From positions 1 to 30,259 of the forward strand of contig JAZLIQ010000005.1 of NCBI GenBank assembly GCA_045617465.1: DNA of 30,259 nt, read 5' to 3'. Shown one piece after another: positions 1 through 12,778 of the stretch. Source of the DNA: Hennigella sp045617465 (GTDB lineage Bacteria > Bacillota_I > Bacilli_A > Mycoplasmatales > Mycoplasmoidaceae). The notes under the pieces were generated by a model that was not told the DNA's origin, searched no databases, and saw only the letters and a list, made by a program, of their open reading frames with translations. The position numbers and the translations under genes were made by a program. The number at the start of each line of letters is the position of its first letter. Position 1 is the first letter of the stretch.

Positions 1-14
1 AGGATTAGTCCTTT

Positions 15-2914
<2,900 letters not shown>

Positions 2915-2924
2915 TGTTAGAATT

Positions 2925-2934
2925 GACTAATCCT
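2925..2934 (-). repeat. 23S processing-stem arm (pairs with 1-10)
   Basis: The 10 bases at 2925-2934 (gactaatcct) are the exact reverse complement of positions 1-10 (aggattagtc). The two arms flank the 23S gene just outside its mature ends, so in the precursor they can pair to bring the ends together, as RNase III-cleaved rRNA stems do. The stem may continue beyond the window edge. Confidence 0.8.
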
Positions 2935-3026
2935 ATATTCATTGTGATCAAAAAATATTTGGACTAGAAAGATTGTTGATTTTATAAAACTTTCAAAGAA
3001 CATTCCTGGAAGACGCAAGTTCTTCC

Positions 3027-3044
3027 AAAACTAAATAGAATCCG
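3027..3044 (-). repeat. 16S processing-stem arm (pairs with 4658-4675)
   Basis: The 18 bases at 3027-3044 are a perfect reverse complement of 4658-4675. One arm lies in the 16S leader, immediately before the mature 5' end, and the other in the spacer after the 16S 3' end. Their pairing would loop out the whole 16S, the standard arrangement for RNase III processing. An unbroken 18-bp match in these positions is very unlikely by chance. Confidence 0.88.
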
Positions 3045-3152
3045 ACCTTATTAAATTTGTGAGTGTAATTACATAATGTCCTTGCGTAATTACTAGATAA
3101 TAAGGATTTAATGTGTACACTTGTAAAAACAAGTTAATATTTTTACTCCATA

Positions 3153-4655
<1,503 letters not shown>

Positions 4656-4708
4656 GACGGATTCTATTTAGTTTTCAAAGATCTTGCTACCGACGCATAC
4701 TACATAGA

Positions 4709-4722
4709 GGAAGCGAACTTCC
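4709..4722 (-). other. 16S leader hairpin with UUCG loop
   Basis: In the transcript (minus strand) GGAAG-UUCG-CUUCC forms a compact stem closed by a UUCG tetraloop, extended by one A-U pair. It sits between the rRNA promoter and the mature 16S 5' end. It may help leader folding or processing; the role is inferred from position only. Confidence 0.6.
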
Positions 4723-4734
4723 TTGTTTTGCGTG

Positions 4735-4763
4735 GTTATATAAGTATATAGGAGTTTTGCCAA
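4735..4763 (-). promoter_or_regulatory. rRNA operon promoter
   Basis: On the minus strand TTGGCA (4758-4763) is followed by exactly 17 bases and TATAAC (4735-4740). This is close to the sigma-70 type consensus and is the best two-hexamer promoter in the window. Transcription would start near 4728, giving a leader of about 70 nt before 16S that contains the UUCG hairpin and one arm of the 16S processing stem. Confidence 0.82.
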
Positions 4764-4973
4764 AAATCACAAAAAACTTAAAAAATTTATCAAAAAACTT
4801 TTCTAATATAAAATTTTGTTTACAAAATTTTATATTAAATTAGCAAAAAATTTTTAAAAAATGACCATTTTTTAGGGGTTTGTGCCTGGGTGCGTGAATT
4901 TAGGCAAAAATAAGGGTAAAAACGTGCAAAATCACACGATATTATCTTTATAATTTGACTATAGGAGATAAGT
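4764..4973. other. AT-rich intergenic region with 28-base inverted repeat
   Basis: This is the spacer between the divergent rRNA promoter and lipoprotein A. It contains a perfect inverted repeat at 4805-4836 (14-bp arms, 15 with the flanking t-a pair, 4-nt loop TTTA) made almost only of A and T. It lies upstream of both neighbouring transcription units, so it does not follow any gene and is not a convincing terminator. No ORF is supported. A -10-like TATAAT at 4949-4954 and an AGGAG at 4963-4967 belong to the next gene. Confidence 0.6.
4949..4967 (+). promoter_or_regulatory. Lipoprotein A -10 box and ribosome binding site
   Basis: A perfect TATAAT (4949-4954) has no strong -35 at the right distance. 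It is followed by AGGAG (4963-4967), 6 nt before the ATG at 4974. The 5' leader would be only about a dozen bases long, consistent with a minimal mycoplasma promoter. Confidence 0.6.
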
Positions 4974-5504
4974 ATGAATAAACTTAAATTATTGATCCCT
5001 ACGCTATCTGTTGCAACAGTAGCTACTGGTATATTTACTACAACTAGTTGTAGTAAAAATGTAACAATCAATTTGGATAATCTTACTAAAGTTCGAGGCG
5101 ATACAAAAGCCTTTGATGCATTAACAACAAAGAAGCCCATTGAATACAAACAAGGCACAACATATACAGTCATTGCCGATCTTAGCTTATTCAAGAACAA
5201 TGATGATGAACCTGATGTTCATTTTGAAGTAATGATGACACGTTCTCTACAAAAAATTAATACACCAAATTTTAACTATACAAAACTCGATATTTGATCA
5301 GGCAAGACAAAACTTGAAGAAGTTGATGAAGATGATATATTCGATCGTAGTAATTGCTACGCATTAGTAAAAAGTGCTAAGGGTAGTGGAATTGTGATAG
5401 CTTTGGATGAAACATTTTCTAAAGATACAATCAAAATGGAATTTCAAATCACGCCATCGGTTGAAGAGCAATACCTAGTCTTCGTAGAAGAAAGTGGTCT
5501 GTAA
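4974..5504 (+). CDS. Surface lipoprotein A (unknown family)
   Basis: This 176-residue protein reads through one UGA-Trp at 5295-5297. The N-terminus is a lipoprotein signal: basic MNKLK, a hydrophobic core, then TTTSC with the lipidated Cys at residue 26, so the mature protein should be anchored on the outer face of the membrane. The rest is hydrophilic, Lys/Asp-rich and probably beta-rich, with no family I recognise. The next gene is a paralogue: short matches occur mid-protein (YKQGTTYTV versus FVNGTKYIF) and near the C-terminus (TIKMEFQI versus KIKIEFEV). The signal-peptide DNA of the two is almost identical while the mature parts are highly diverged. A good AGGAG precedes the start, and gene B follows after 3 nt, so the pair is probably one transcript. 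Role unknown; a variable surface antigen or adhesin is a guess. Confidence 0.85.
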
Positions 5505-5507
5505 ATT

Positions 5508-6059
5508 ATGAATAAACTTAAATTATTGATCCCTACGCTATCTGTTGCAACAGTAGCTACAGGTATATTTACTACAACAAGTTGTAGTAAATCTGATGTT
5601 GTTGAGATGGAACTAACACAAGAAATGGATGCTAAAAGCCAACATAATGCTCACTACATTTATATAAACCAACAAATGGACTTTGTCAATGGAACTAAAT
5701 ACATATTCGATATTAATATGGAAAAATTTGATATTGGACCCAAAAATGTAATTGGTTTTTTTCTATCAAAAGAAGCACCCAAAATGCTTTGGGATGAAAA
5801 AAACACAACGCCCATACAAAAACTAGGTCTGCAAATTGATGGAAAAAAATTAATGGAAGTTCCAAGGGACTTCGCTGATAAAACAAATGCTTTTTGGCTT
5901 GAATATATGCCTGAGGACAACATGTATGGTTTGCAAACAGGAGAAGTTACAATTAATAATAATTCTAATAATAATAATTCTAAAATTAAAATAGAATTTG
6001 AAGTTGTAGAATCTATTAAAAAATATTATCCTATAACCACAATTTGATATGAGGAATAA
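5508..6059 (+). CDS. Surface lipoprotein B, paralogue of A
   Basis: This 183-residue protein reads through one UGA-Trp (6045-6047) before the TAA. The signal peptide repeats that of lipoprotein A exactly at the amino-acid level for the first 28 residues, including the lipidated Cys26. The DNA differs at only two synonymous positions over 84 nt. The mature region is strongly diverged. It carries a low-complexity Asn/Ser tract near residues 149-158, encoded by AAT-type triplets, which could vary in length by slippage. It starts 3 nt after the stop of A and has no clear Shine-Dalgarno site, which suggests coupled translation. A strong hairpin terminator overlaps its stop codon. Function unknown. 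Confidence 0.83.
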
Positions 6060-6085
6060 AAAAGAGGCTTTTGCCTCTTTTTTTA
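6058..6085. terminator. Bidirectional rho-independent terminator
   Basis: AAAAAAGAGGC-TTTT-GCCTCTTTTTT forms an 11-bp stem with A and T runs on either side, so it works on both strands. It lies between the convergent ends of lipoprotein B (+) and gpmI (minus) and overlaps both stop codons. Confidence 0.9.
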
Positions 6086-7588
6086 ATACAATGGTTTTTT
6101 ATCCATTTCTTTAGGTTTATCTAGCTCCATATATTTTAAGATTGTTGGAGCTATATTGTTTAGGTTACCATCATGTAATCTAATGCTTAAATCTGTACAG
6201 ATAAAGAAAGCTGGAGCAGTAGTATGAGATGTGAATGGTTTACCTTTATCTAACATCCTATCACAGTTACCATGATCAGATGTTATGAATAAAGTCATAC
6301 CAATTTCTCTTGCTCTAGCTACAACCTTTGCTAAGCAACTATCAACTGTTTCTATTGCTTTGATAGTTGGTTCTAATTTACCAGTATGACCAACCATATC
6401 TGGGTTAGCATAGTTACATAGAACAAAGTCATACTTGTCCATATTTTCTATTAGTTTATCTGTAACTTCAAGAGCAGACATTTGAGGTTTTAAATCATAT
6501 GTTGCTACATCTTTAGCTGAAGGAATTAAGATCTTATCTTCACCAGGAAGATCTTTTTCTTTTCCTCCGTCAAAGAAGAAAGTAACATGGGCATATTTTT
6601 CTGTTTCAGCAATTCTTAGTTGCTTTAAGCCAGCATCTGAAATTACTTCCCCTAAAGTGTTGTTTGGACGTTGAGGTGGATATAGAACAAGATCAGCGTC
6701 AATACCATCATATTGTACCATTGTTACTAAAGCAAGATTTAAGTCTCAAGCTGGTGATTGTTCTTTGAACACCTTTGATTTTTTAAGCATATGACAAAGT
6801 TGTCTAACACGATCTTGTCTAAAGTTAAAAACTAAAACAACATCATCTTTTTCTAGCTTACAATCTGGTGCTAATTTGTTATAAGCAGGTTTGATGAATT
6901 CATCTGTAGCATCATCTTCACTATAACATTTAGCCATATAGTTTTCCATGTTTTCATAACTTGGACCAATTTGCATCATTGCATCAATAGTTTTTCTTGT
7001 GCGGTCTCAGTTTTGATCACGATCCATCGCATAGTATCGACCACTGATGGTTCCAATCTTAACTGTTTCACCATATTCAATATCTAGATTTTGGATCTCT
7101 TGGATATCATAAGCAATAGATCCAATTGATACATCACGACCATCACCAATTATGTGAGCAACAGTCTTAATACCTTTGGTACCACATATGTTTAAGATAC
7201 GTAATAGGTGGGTTAAATTACTATGTACACCACCATAAGATGTTAAACCAATAACATGTAATTTAGAACGACGTTTTTGTACAAGTTGTAAAGTTTTTTG
7301 AAAATTAGAGTTATAAATGAATTGGCTATTGTCAATATCATTATTAATTCTTGTTAATTCAGATTGCAAACTTCTACCAGCACCAATATTTAAGTGGCCA
7401 ATTTCACTATTACCTGGTTGACCATGTGGTAAACCAACTGCAACACCACTTGTTTGTACTGTGCAATATGAATAATTAGCTAAAAGATGGTCTAAAGTTG
7501 GTGTCTTTGCCAAAGCAAAAGCATTACCAACTTTATTTGGATTGATTCCAATTCCATCTAAAACTATTAATCCTACTTTTCTAAACAT
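6083..7588 (-). CDS. gpmI: 2,3-bisphosphoglycerate-independent phosphoglycerate mutase
   Basis: Glycolytic enzyme converting 3-phosphoglycerate to 2-phosphoglycerate in the cytoplasm, of the cofactor-independent, metal-dependent alkaline-phosphatase-like family. The protein is 501 residues (family about 510), read through two UGA-Trp codons. Visible motifs are LDGIG near the N-terminus (metal-binding Asp11), PGNSEIGH with the phosphoserine nucleophile at Ser61, GGVHS, GDGRD and, near the C-terminus, TSDHGNCD for the second metal site. The ATG lies inside the end of tpiA (16-nt overlap) with AAGGA 9 nt upstream. It is the last gene of the dagK-to-gpmI block and ends in a bidirectional terminator. 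The tpiA-gpmI pairing also occurs in M. genitalium (from memory). Confidence 0.96.
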
Positions 7589-8343
7589 AATTTCAAATCC
7601 TTAACTATCTTGTTAAATTTGTTAGGGCATAAACTTGCCCCACCTATTAATGAACCATCAACATCTTTTAAGCTAATGATATCTAAAGCATTTTTTTCAT
7701 TAACTGATCCACCATATAAGATTGGTAATTGTTTAGCAACACTATTACCAAATAATTGTTTTATTACTTGTCTAATGTAATGACATAAAGCACTAATTTC
7801 TTTTAATGTTGGTGTTTTACCAGTGCCAATTGCTCATAATGGTTCATAAGCAATTAAACATTTATTAACATCTTTAACTCTGTTAAAAATAGTTTTCAAT
7901 TGTTTAGCCAATACTTGTTTAGTTTGTTTCTTGTTATATTGATTTAATGATTCACCAATACAAATAATTGGATGAATGTTATTAGCTAAACATGTTAAAA
8001 CTTTTTTATTAACTAATTTATCATCACAACCTAAATATTGTCTAGCTTCAGAGTGACCAACAATAGCATAATTGATTTTTAGATCTTTAAGTTGTTGACA
8101 ACTAACTTGTCCAGTAAAACTACCTTGAAGTTTATCACTAACATCTTGAGACATCAAAATAGTTTGACCTTTAATTAGGTTGACTGCAATAGCTAAACCT
8201 AAATAAGTAGGGGCAAACCCATAAACTAATTTATTGCTTTTTATCAACTTCTTGTTAAAAGTTTTAAAGAAAGAAACAATATCTTTGTTATTCTTATTTA
8301 ACTTTCAATTACCAAGAACGTATTTTTTACTTGCTATAGTCAA
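7573..8343 (-). CDS. tpiA: Triosephosphate isomerase
   Basis: Interconverts dihydroxyacetone phosphate and glyceraldehyde-3-phosphate in the cytoplasm. The protein is 256 residues, with two UGA-Trp codons (one in GNWKLN). The catalytic residues of the TIM barrel are present: Lys14 in GNWK, His97 in VGHSE and Glu167 in AYEPLWAIGTGK; GGSVN forms the phosphate-binding loop. No ATG precedes GNWK. The likely start is TTG at 8343, inside the end of pgm (17-nt overlap) with GAAAGG just upstream, giving MTIASKKYVL. Its end overlaps gpmI by 16 nt. Here it can also receive glyceraldehyde-3-phosphate made by DeoC upstream in the same block. Confidence 0.94.
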
Positions 8344-10033
8344 TACCTTTCAAGATTGTGTTTTCAATCTTTGCAATGTTCATAACAGCAGCAGCTTTTA
8401 ATTGTCCTGCCATTTCATTATTAAAGTTAAAGTAAACTTTAAATTTAGGTTCAGTTCCAGAGATTCTAAATTTAATTCATGAATCTTTATCTAGAGTTCA
8501 AACAACCGCATCAGCTTCTCTTTGATATCATGCTTTTTGAATTGTATAGTCAAACAATTTCTTTTCTTTTGTTCTTAAAGCACGATACATTAATTTCTTA
8601 GCGATCGGTTGTCAATCATCTGCATTAATTGTGTAACTGTATGTTTCAGTAAATGTTGGGCCATATACATCATATAAACGGTCACAAACATAGTCGTGTA
8701 AATCAACAAAGTATGCGTTACCATGATTTAGAATTTCAAGTGCTAATAGAACAGTACCAAAAGCATCTTTGTCACGACAAATGTCGTGAGGTAGTGCTCC
8801 AATAGCTTCTTCAAAACCTAAAACAAATTGATATTTTTCAGGTAATGAATCAATCATGTTACTTAATCATTTGAATCCTGTTTTTGTTCTCATTACTTCT
8901 GCTTTATGTTTAGCAGCAATACGATCAACAAATGATGAAGAAACATGAGTTGTAATAATTAAAGGTGTTTTTGTATAAGGACGTTTAGTAATTAAATAGT
9001 GAGCAAAGATAGCTCCCATTTCATTACCTTTTAAGAATCTTCAACGATTAGTCTTTTTAAAGCCCATTGCTACACGGTCGCCATCTGGGTCGCAACCAAT
9101 AATTACAGTTGCTTTCTTTTCAGTAGCAAACTTCAAGATATCATTAAAGGCTTTAGGATTTTCTGGGTTAGAAATTGGACAGTTTGCAAACTTACCATCT
9201 ATAGATGCGTGTTTAGGATAAACATAAATCTTCTTGAAACCAATTTGTTTTAGTAGTTTAGGTAACAATTCAGTTGTTGTACCATGGAAACCAGTGAAAA
9301 CAATTGGGAAGTTTTTAATTGGTGCTGATGGAACTAAGAATGTTTTATCAATAACTGTAGCACGAATTAAATCATCAAAGAAGTTTTCAATTGTTAAATC
9401 ATAGTCTAGATAAAGAATTTGACCTTCTTTTCTGCCTTCATAATGTTTAGATAGATCAAGAATTTCTTTGCTTTCTGGCATGTTCTTAACAATTACTGCT
9501 GCTTCTTCAGGTAGTACTTGTGCACCTAGTTGGTTGTAAGCTTTAAATCCATTATCTTCTTTTGGGTTGTGACTAGCAGTAATGTTAACACCGCCATGAA
9601 ATTTATTTTTTCTTATTGCATAAGAAAGGATTGGTGTTGGTAATAATTTGTTTTGTCCCATTAAATAGGCATCAACACCCATTTTTTGTGCAACCTTTGC
9701 ACATTCCATAGCAAATTCGTCTGAATACATTCTGTTATCATGAGCAATTAAGATGGTTGGATTGTGATATTTCTTTGAAAGAATATATTTACAATATCCA
9801 ATCATCATTTGTTGATACACAAATTTGTTTAGATATTGTGTACCTGGTCCCATCTTAGCTCTGATACCAGCTGTACCAAAAGCTAATTGTTTTCTAGAAA
9901 AAGCAATCTTTAGCTCTTTCTTACTCATATTTTTTAATTGTTCTTTTAATTCATCTGATAGACCTTTAAGGTTTAATCAGTTGGCAGGATTAGTTGCATC
10001 TAGTCCATGAACAATTGTTTTTGTCTTTTTCAT
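8327..10033 (-). CDS. pgm: Phosphohexomutase (phosphoglucomutase/phosphomannomutase family)
   Basis: A 568-residue alpha-D-phosphohexomutase of the long mycoplasma/Bacillus type. Motifs occur in order: TASHNP with the phosphoserine at Ser154, CDPDGDR with metal-binding Asp315/317/319, FEEAIG (sugar-recognition loop) and RISGTEPKF (phosphate-binding domain 4). The start is the ATG at 10033 with AAGGAG upstream; a UGA-Trp at residue 19 is easily mistaken for a stop. The family acts on glucose- and mannose-phosphates and sometimes pentose phosphates. Its place directly after deoD-deoC-deoA, with no deoB in the window, suggests it also isomerises (deoxy)ribose-1-phosphate to the 5-phosphate. It can equally make glucose-1-phosphate for GalU. 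In M. genitalium/pneumoniae the similar gene is called manB and also sits in the deo cluster (from memory). Confidence 0.93.
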
Positions 10034-10059
10034 ATTTTCTCCTTATACCTTTAATTTGT

Positions 10060-10079
10060 CTTGGGCATTTCTGCCCAAG
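10060..10079 (-). promoter_or_regulatory. Intercistronic GC-rich hairpin with GAAA loop
   Basis: In the transcript CUUGGGCA-GAAA-UGCCCAAG forms a perfect 8-bp stem with a GNRA tetraloop. It is strikingly GC-rich for this DNA and sits in the 49 nt between the deoA stop and the pgm start. No U-run follows, so it is not a normal terminator. An RNA-stability or processing boundary between the deo and glycolysis halves is plausible. Confidence 0.75.
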
Positions 10080-10082
10080 GTC

Positions 10083-11390
10083 CTATGCGTATATTACTTT
10101 TCTTACCACAGGAACCTTTTTAGGTTTTTCTTTTGTTAATTTACAACAATAAGTAAATTCTTTTTCGATCTCTTTTGCATCAATTGGGTTTGATGAATAA
10201 CAATGAATGATTGGTTGTCCTTTTTCAATTCATTCACCAGATTTATGATGGAATCATAATCCAGCATGCATATCAATCTTATCTGTTTTTAAAATTCTTC
10301 CAGCGCCCAATTTTGTAGATAACATCCCTACAGCAGCATTGGATACAAATGATAGATATCCAGACTTCTTAGCTCTAACTACATATTGATGTTTAGGACG
10401 GAAGAATTTTCTACTTCTTAAATCAGCTACACTTCCACCTTGAGCTTCAACTCATTCGCAAAGTTTTTTCAAAGCTTTACCTGACATGATAGTATCTTGA
10501 ATCTTTTCATATGCTTGCTTTTGTGTCATAGTTGGGTAATAGCTTATTAAAATCACAGAAGCTAATTTATAAATTAGATCTCTTAAATCTGGTGTTGTAT
10601 CAACATCACCAGATAAGAAGTCTAAAGCTTCAATCATTTCTATACTGTTACCAATGTCTCTACCAAGTGGTTGATTCATTTCACTAATAATGATCGTTAG
10701 CTTACGGTTCATTCTTTGTGCAATACCACATAAGTATTTAACTAGTTGTAGTGCTTCACGATATGTTGGACAGAATGCACCAGTTCCATATTTAACATCA
10801 AGAAATACGTGCGTTCCTAAAATAGCAAACTTCTTCGATAAGATGGAACTTGCAATAAGTCCATATTCTCCAACAGTACCAGTAACATCACGTAAGTTGT
10901 ATAAGACTTTGTCAACAGGAGCAATGTTTTCTGTTTGACCAATAACAAAGATCTTATGTTCTTTTAATAGTTTTAAAATGTGTTTTTTATCTAAAGCAGT
11001 TTTAACACCAACTGATTCAAGCTTATCAATTGTTCCACCGGTAAAGCCCAAACCTCTACCTGATATTTTAGCTACAGCTAACCCTAAACTGGAAATAATT
11101 GGTAATAGAATTAAACTTACTTTATCGCCAATTCCGCCTGTAGAGTGTTTGTCTACAATTGATTTACCATAAGATCTTAAATCAATATGGTCTGAATGTT
11201 CCCACATTGATTTAGTTAAATAGTAAGCTTCATCAATGTTAAGACCATTCATATAAATTGCCATTAATCAAGTGGTAATTAAATAGTCTGGAATGGTCTT
11301 ATCAAAAACACCTTCCACAACTGTATCAATATCTTCTTGTGTGAAGCGTTGCTTATTTACCTTCTTTTGAATAATGTCAACTATCTTCAT
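10083..11390 (-). CDS. deoA: Pyrimidine-nucleoside (thymidine) phosphorylase
   Basis: Phosphorolyses thymidine, deoxyuridine or uridine to the base plus (deoxy)ribose-1-phosphate in the cytoplasm. The protein is 435 residues (family 433-440), with UGA-Trp codons including one near residue 43. The signature KHSTGGIGDKVSLILLP and the following SGRGLGFTGGTIDKLES (phosphate and pyrimidine binding) are both intact; the C-terminal alpha/beta domain is complete and ends with a TAG. The start is the ATG at 11390, two bases after the deoC stop codon (11393-11395). It is part of deoD-deoC-deoA, as in other mycoplasmas, but the cytidine deaminase gene (cdd) that follows it in M. genitalium is absent. 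Confidence 0.95.
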
Positions 11391-11392
11391 AA

Positions 11393-12037
11393 TTATTTAA
11401 CTAGCATTACTCCTTTGCTAGTTCCTAATCTATCTGCACCAGCATTAATCATTGCTAGGGCATCTTCTTTGTTTCTAATGCCTCCTGCAGCTTTAATTTT
11501 TACTGATGGAGCAACATGTTGTTTAAATAACACAACATCTTCTACTGTTGCACCAGCAACAGAAAAACCTGTTGATGTTTTAATAAAATCTGCTTGTGCA
11601 TCTGAAACACACTTACAAGCATTAACCTTGTCTTCTTGTGATAACAAGCATGTTTCCACAATGACTTTTAAAATTGCTTTATTTTGATGACAAATATTTT
11701 TGATTTGTTTAATCTCATCAGTTACATATGCTAAATCATTTGCTTTTAAAGCAGCAATATTTAAAACCATATCTACTTCATTAGCACCTTTATTACATGC
11801 ATCTAAAGCTTCATCACATTTAGCTTTAGTTGTCATTTGTCCTAAAGGAAAACCAATAACTGTACAAACTTTAACATCGCTTCCCTTTAATAAATCGGCG
11901 CATAAAGGAACATAGTATGGATTAACACAAACAGAAGCAAAATGATATTGTTTTGCTTCGGCACATAATTTTTCAATTTCACTTTTACTAGCATCTGCTT
12001 TAAGTAAAGTGTGATCAATGTATTTGTTTAATTCCAT
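11393..12037 (-). CDS. deoC: Deoxyribose-phosphate aldolase
   Basis: Class I aldolase that cleaves 2-deoxyribose-5-phosphate to glyceraldehyde-3-phosphate and acetaldehyde in the cytoplasm. The protein is 214 residues. The catalytic set is visible: Asp89 in NEVDMV, the Schiff-base Lys153 in FIKTSTGF and Lys182 in IKAAGGIR. The start is the ATG giving MELNKYIDHTLLK; an upstream in-frame TTG at 12067 is less likely because it lies inside deoD. AAAGG precedes the ATG. It is followed almost at once by deoA. Confidence 0.96.
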   Translation of the reverse strand: MELNKYIDHTLLKADASKSEIEKLCAEAKQYHFASVCVNPYYVPLCADLLKGSDVKVCTVIGFPLGQMTTKAKCDEALDACNKGANEVDMVLNIAALKANDLAYVTDEIKQIKNICHQNKAILKVIVETCLLSQEDKVNACKCVSDAQADFIKTSTGFSVAGATVEDVVLFKQHVAPSVKIKAAGGIRNKEDALAMINAGADRLGTSKGVMLVK

Positions 12038-12038
12038 A

Positions 12039-12770
12039 CTAAACCTTTTCTTTAATGATTGATTCAAGAGCTAATTCAGCCATATCATGGAATGTTGTAG
12101 CTCTAGCAAGAGCTGACATAGCTTCACCTGTTTCCATATTATCACTTACTGTAAGTAAACAAGCGGCTTTTCTCTTATGGCTCTTAGCTTCTAAGAATAA
12201 ACCAAAGCCTTCCATTTCTGATACTGCAGCACCAGATAATTTTTTTGTTGTTTCAAAAGTTGCGTTGTTATAAAAGAATGTTGCAGAGAAGGCATTTCTT
12301 TCTTTAATATTGATGCCTAATTTCTTAGCAGTATTCTTAATATTTGTCATACAGCATGGTGTTGGATTAAAACGACCAGGACCATCTGTTTTAACTTTTG
12401 TTCAGTGTTTAATGGGAACATCTGATCAGCATGATTTAGCTAAAATAACTTCTCCTAATTTAGCTTGTGCTGCATTCATTACACCACAGCTACCTATACG
12501 GTAGATAACTTGTACTTCATAGAATTTAAATAATTCATGAACATAAATACAAATGGATGGGATACCCATACCATGTGCCATAACTGTTACAGGAACATTT
12601 TTATATTTGCCTGTAAAAGCAAGCATTCCTCTAACATCGGATACTAATTTTGGTGATTTTAGAAAAGTTTTAGCAATCCATTCTGCTCGTTTTGGATCAC
12701 CAGGCATTAAAACACGCTTGGCGATTTGTCCTTTATGAGCAGAAATGTGTGGGGTTGAATTGAAAGCCAT
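12039..12770 (-). CDS. deoD: Purine-nucleoside phosphorylase (DeoD type)
   Basis: Phosphorolyses purine (deoxy)nucleosides to the base plus (deoxy)ribose-1-phosphate, serving purine salvage and deoxyribose catabolism. The protein is 243 residues, with one UGA-Trp (in LAKSCWSDVP). Family motifs are MPGDPKRAEWIA (phosphate binding), AHGMGIPS, RIGSCG, SEMEGFGLF (ribose-binding Glu) and TVSDN with the catalytic Asp. The ATG at 12770 has a good AGGAG. It lies 8 nt after the dagK stop, and its TAG stop ends just before the deoC start. Confidence 0.96.
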
Positions 12771-12778
12771 ATTTTCTC

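Larger units (their letters stand above)
2915..3152 (-). other. 16S-23S internal transcribed spacer, no tRNA
   Basis: About 240 nt between the 16S 3' end and the 23S 5' start. It contains no tRNA, as is usual in most Mollicutes. It holds the 3' arm of the 16S processing stem (3027-3044) and the 5' arm of the 23S processing stem (2925-2934). No open reading frame is supported in it. Confidence 0.9.

Noticed and set aside
2915..3152. A tRNA in the rRNA spacer
   Set aside because: No cloverleaf or CCA end could be found; only processing-stem arms are present.
4805..4836. A/T inverted repeat as a rho-independent terminator
   Set aside because: No gene ends before it on either strand in the window, and the stem has only two G-C pairs.
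6083..7588. gpmI looks broken into three pieces, as do pheT, deoD, the U32 genes and others
   Set aside because: Each break is an in-frame UGA at a position where tryptophan is expected; with UGA as Trp the genes are full length. They are not pseudogenes.
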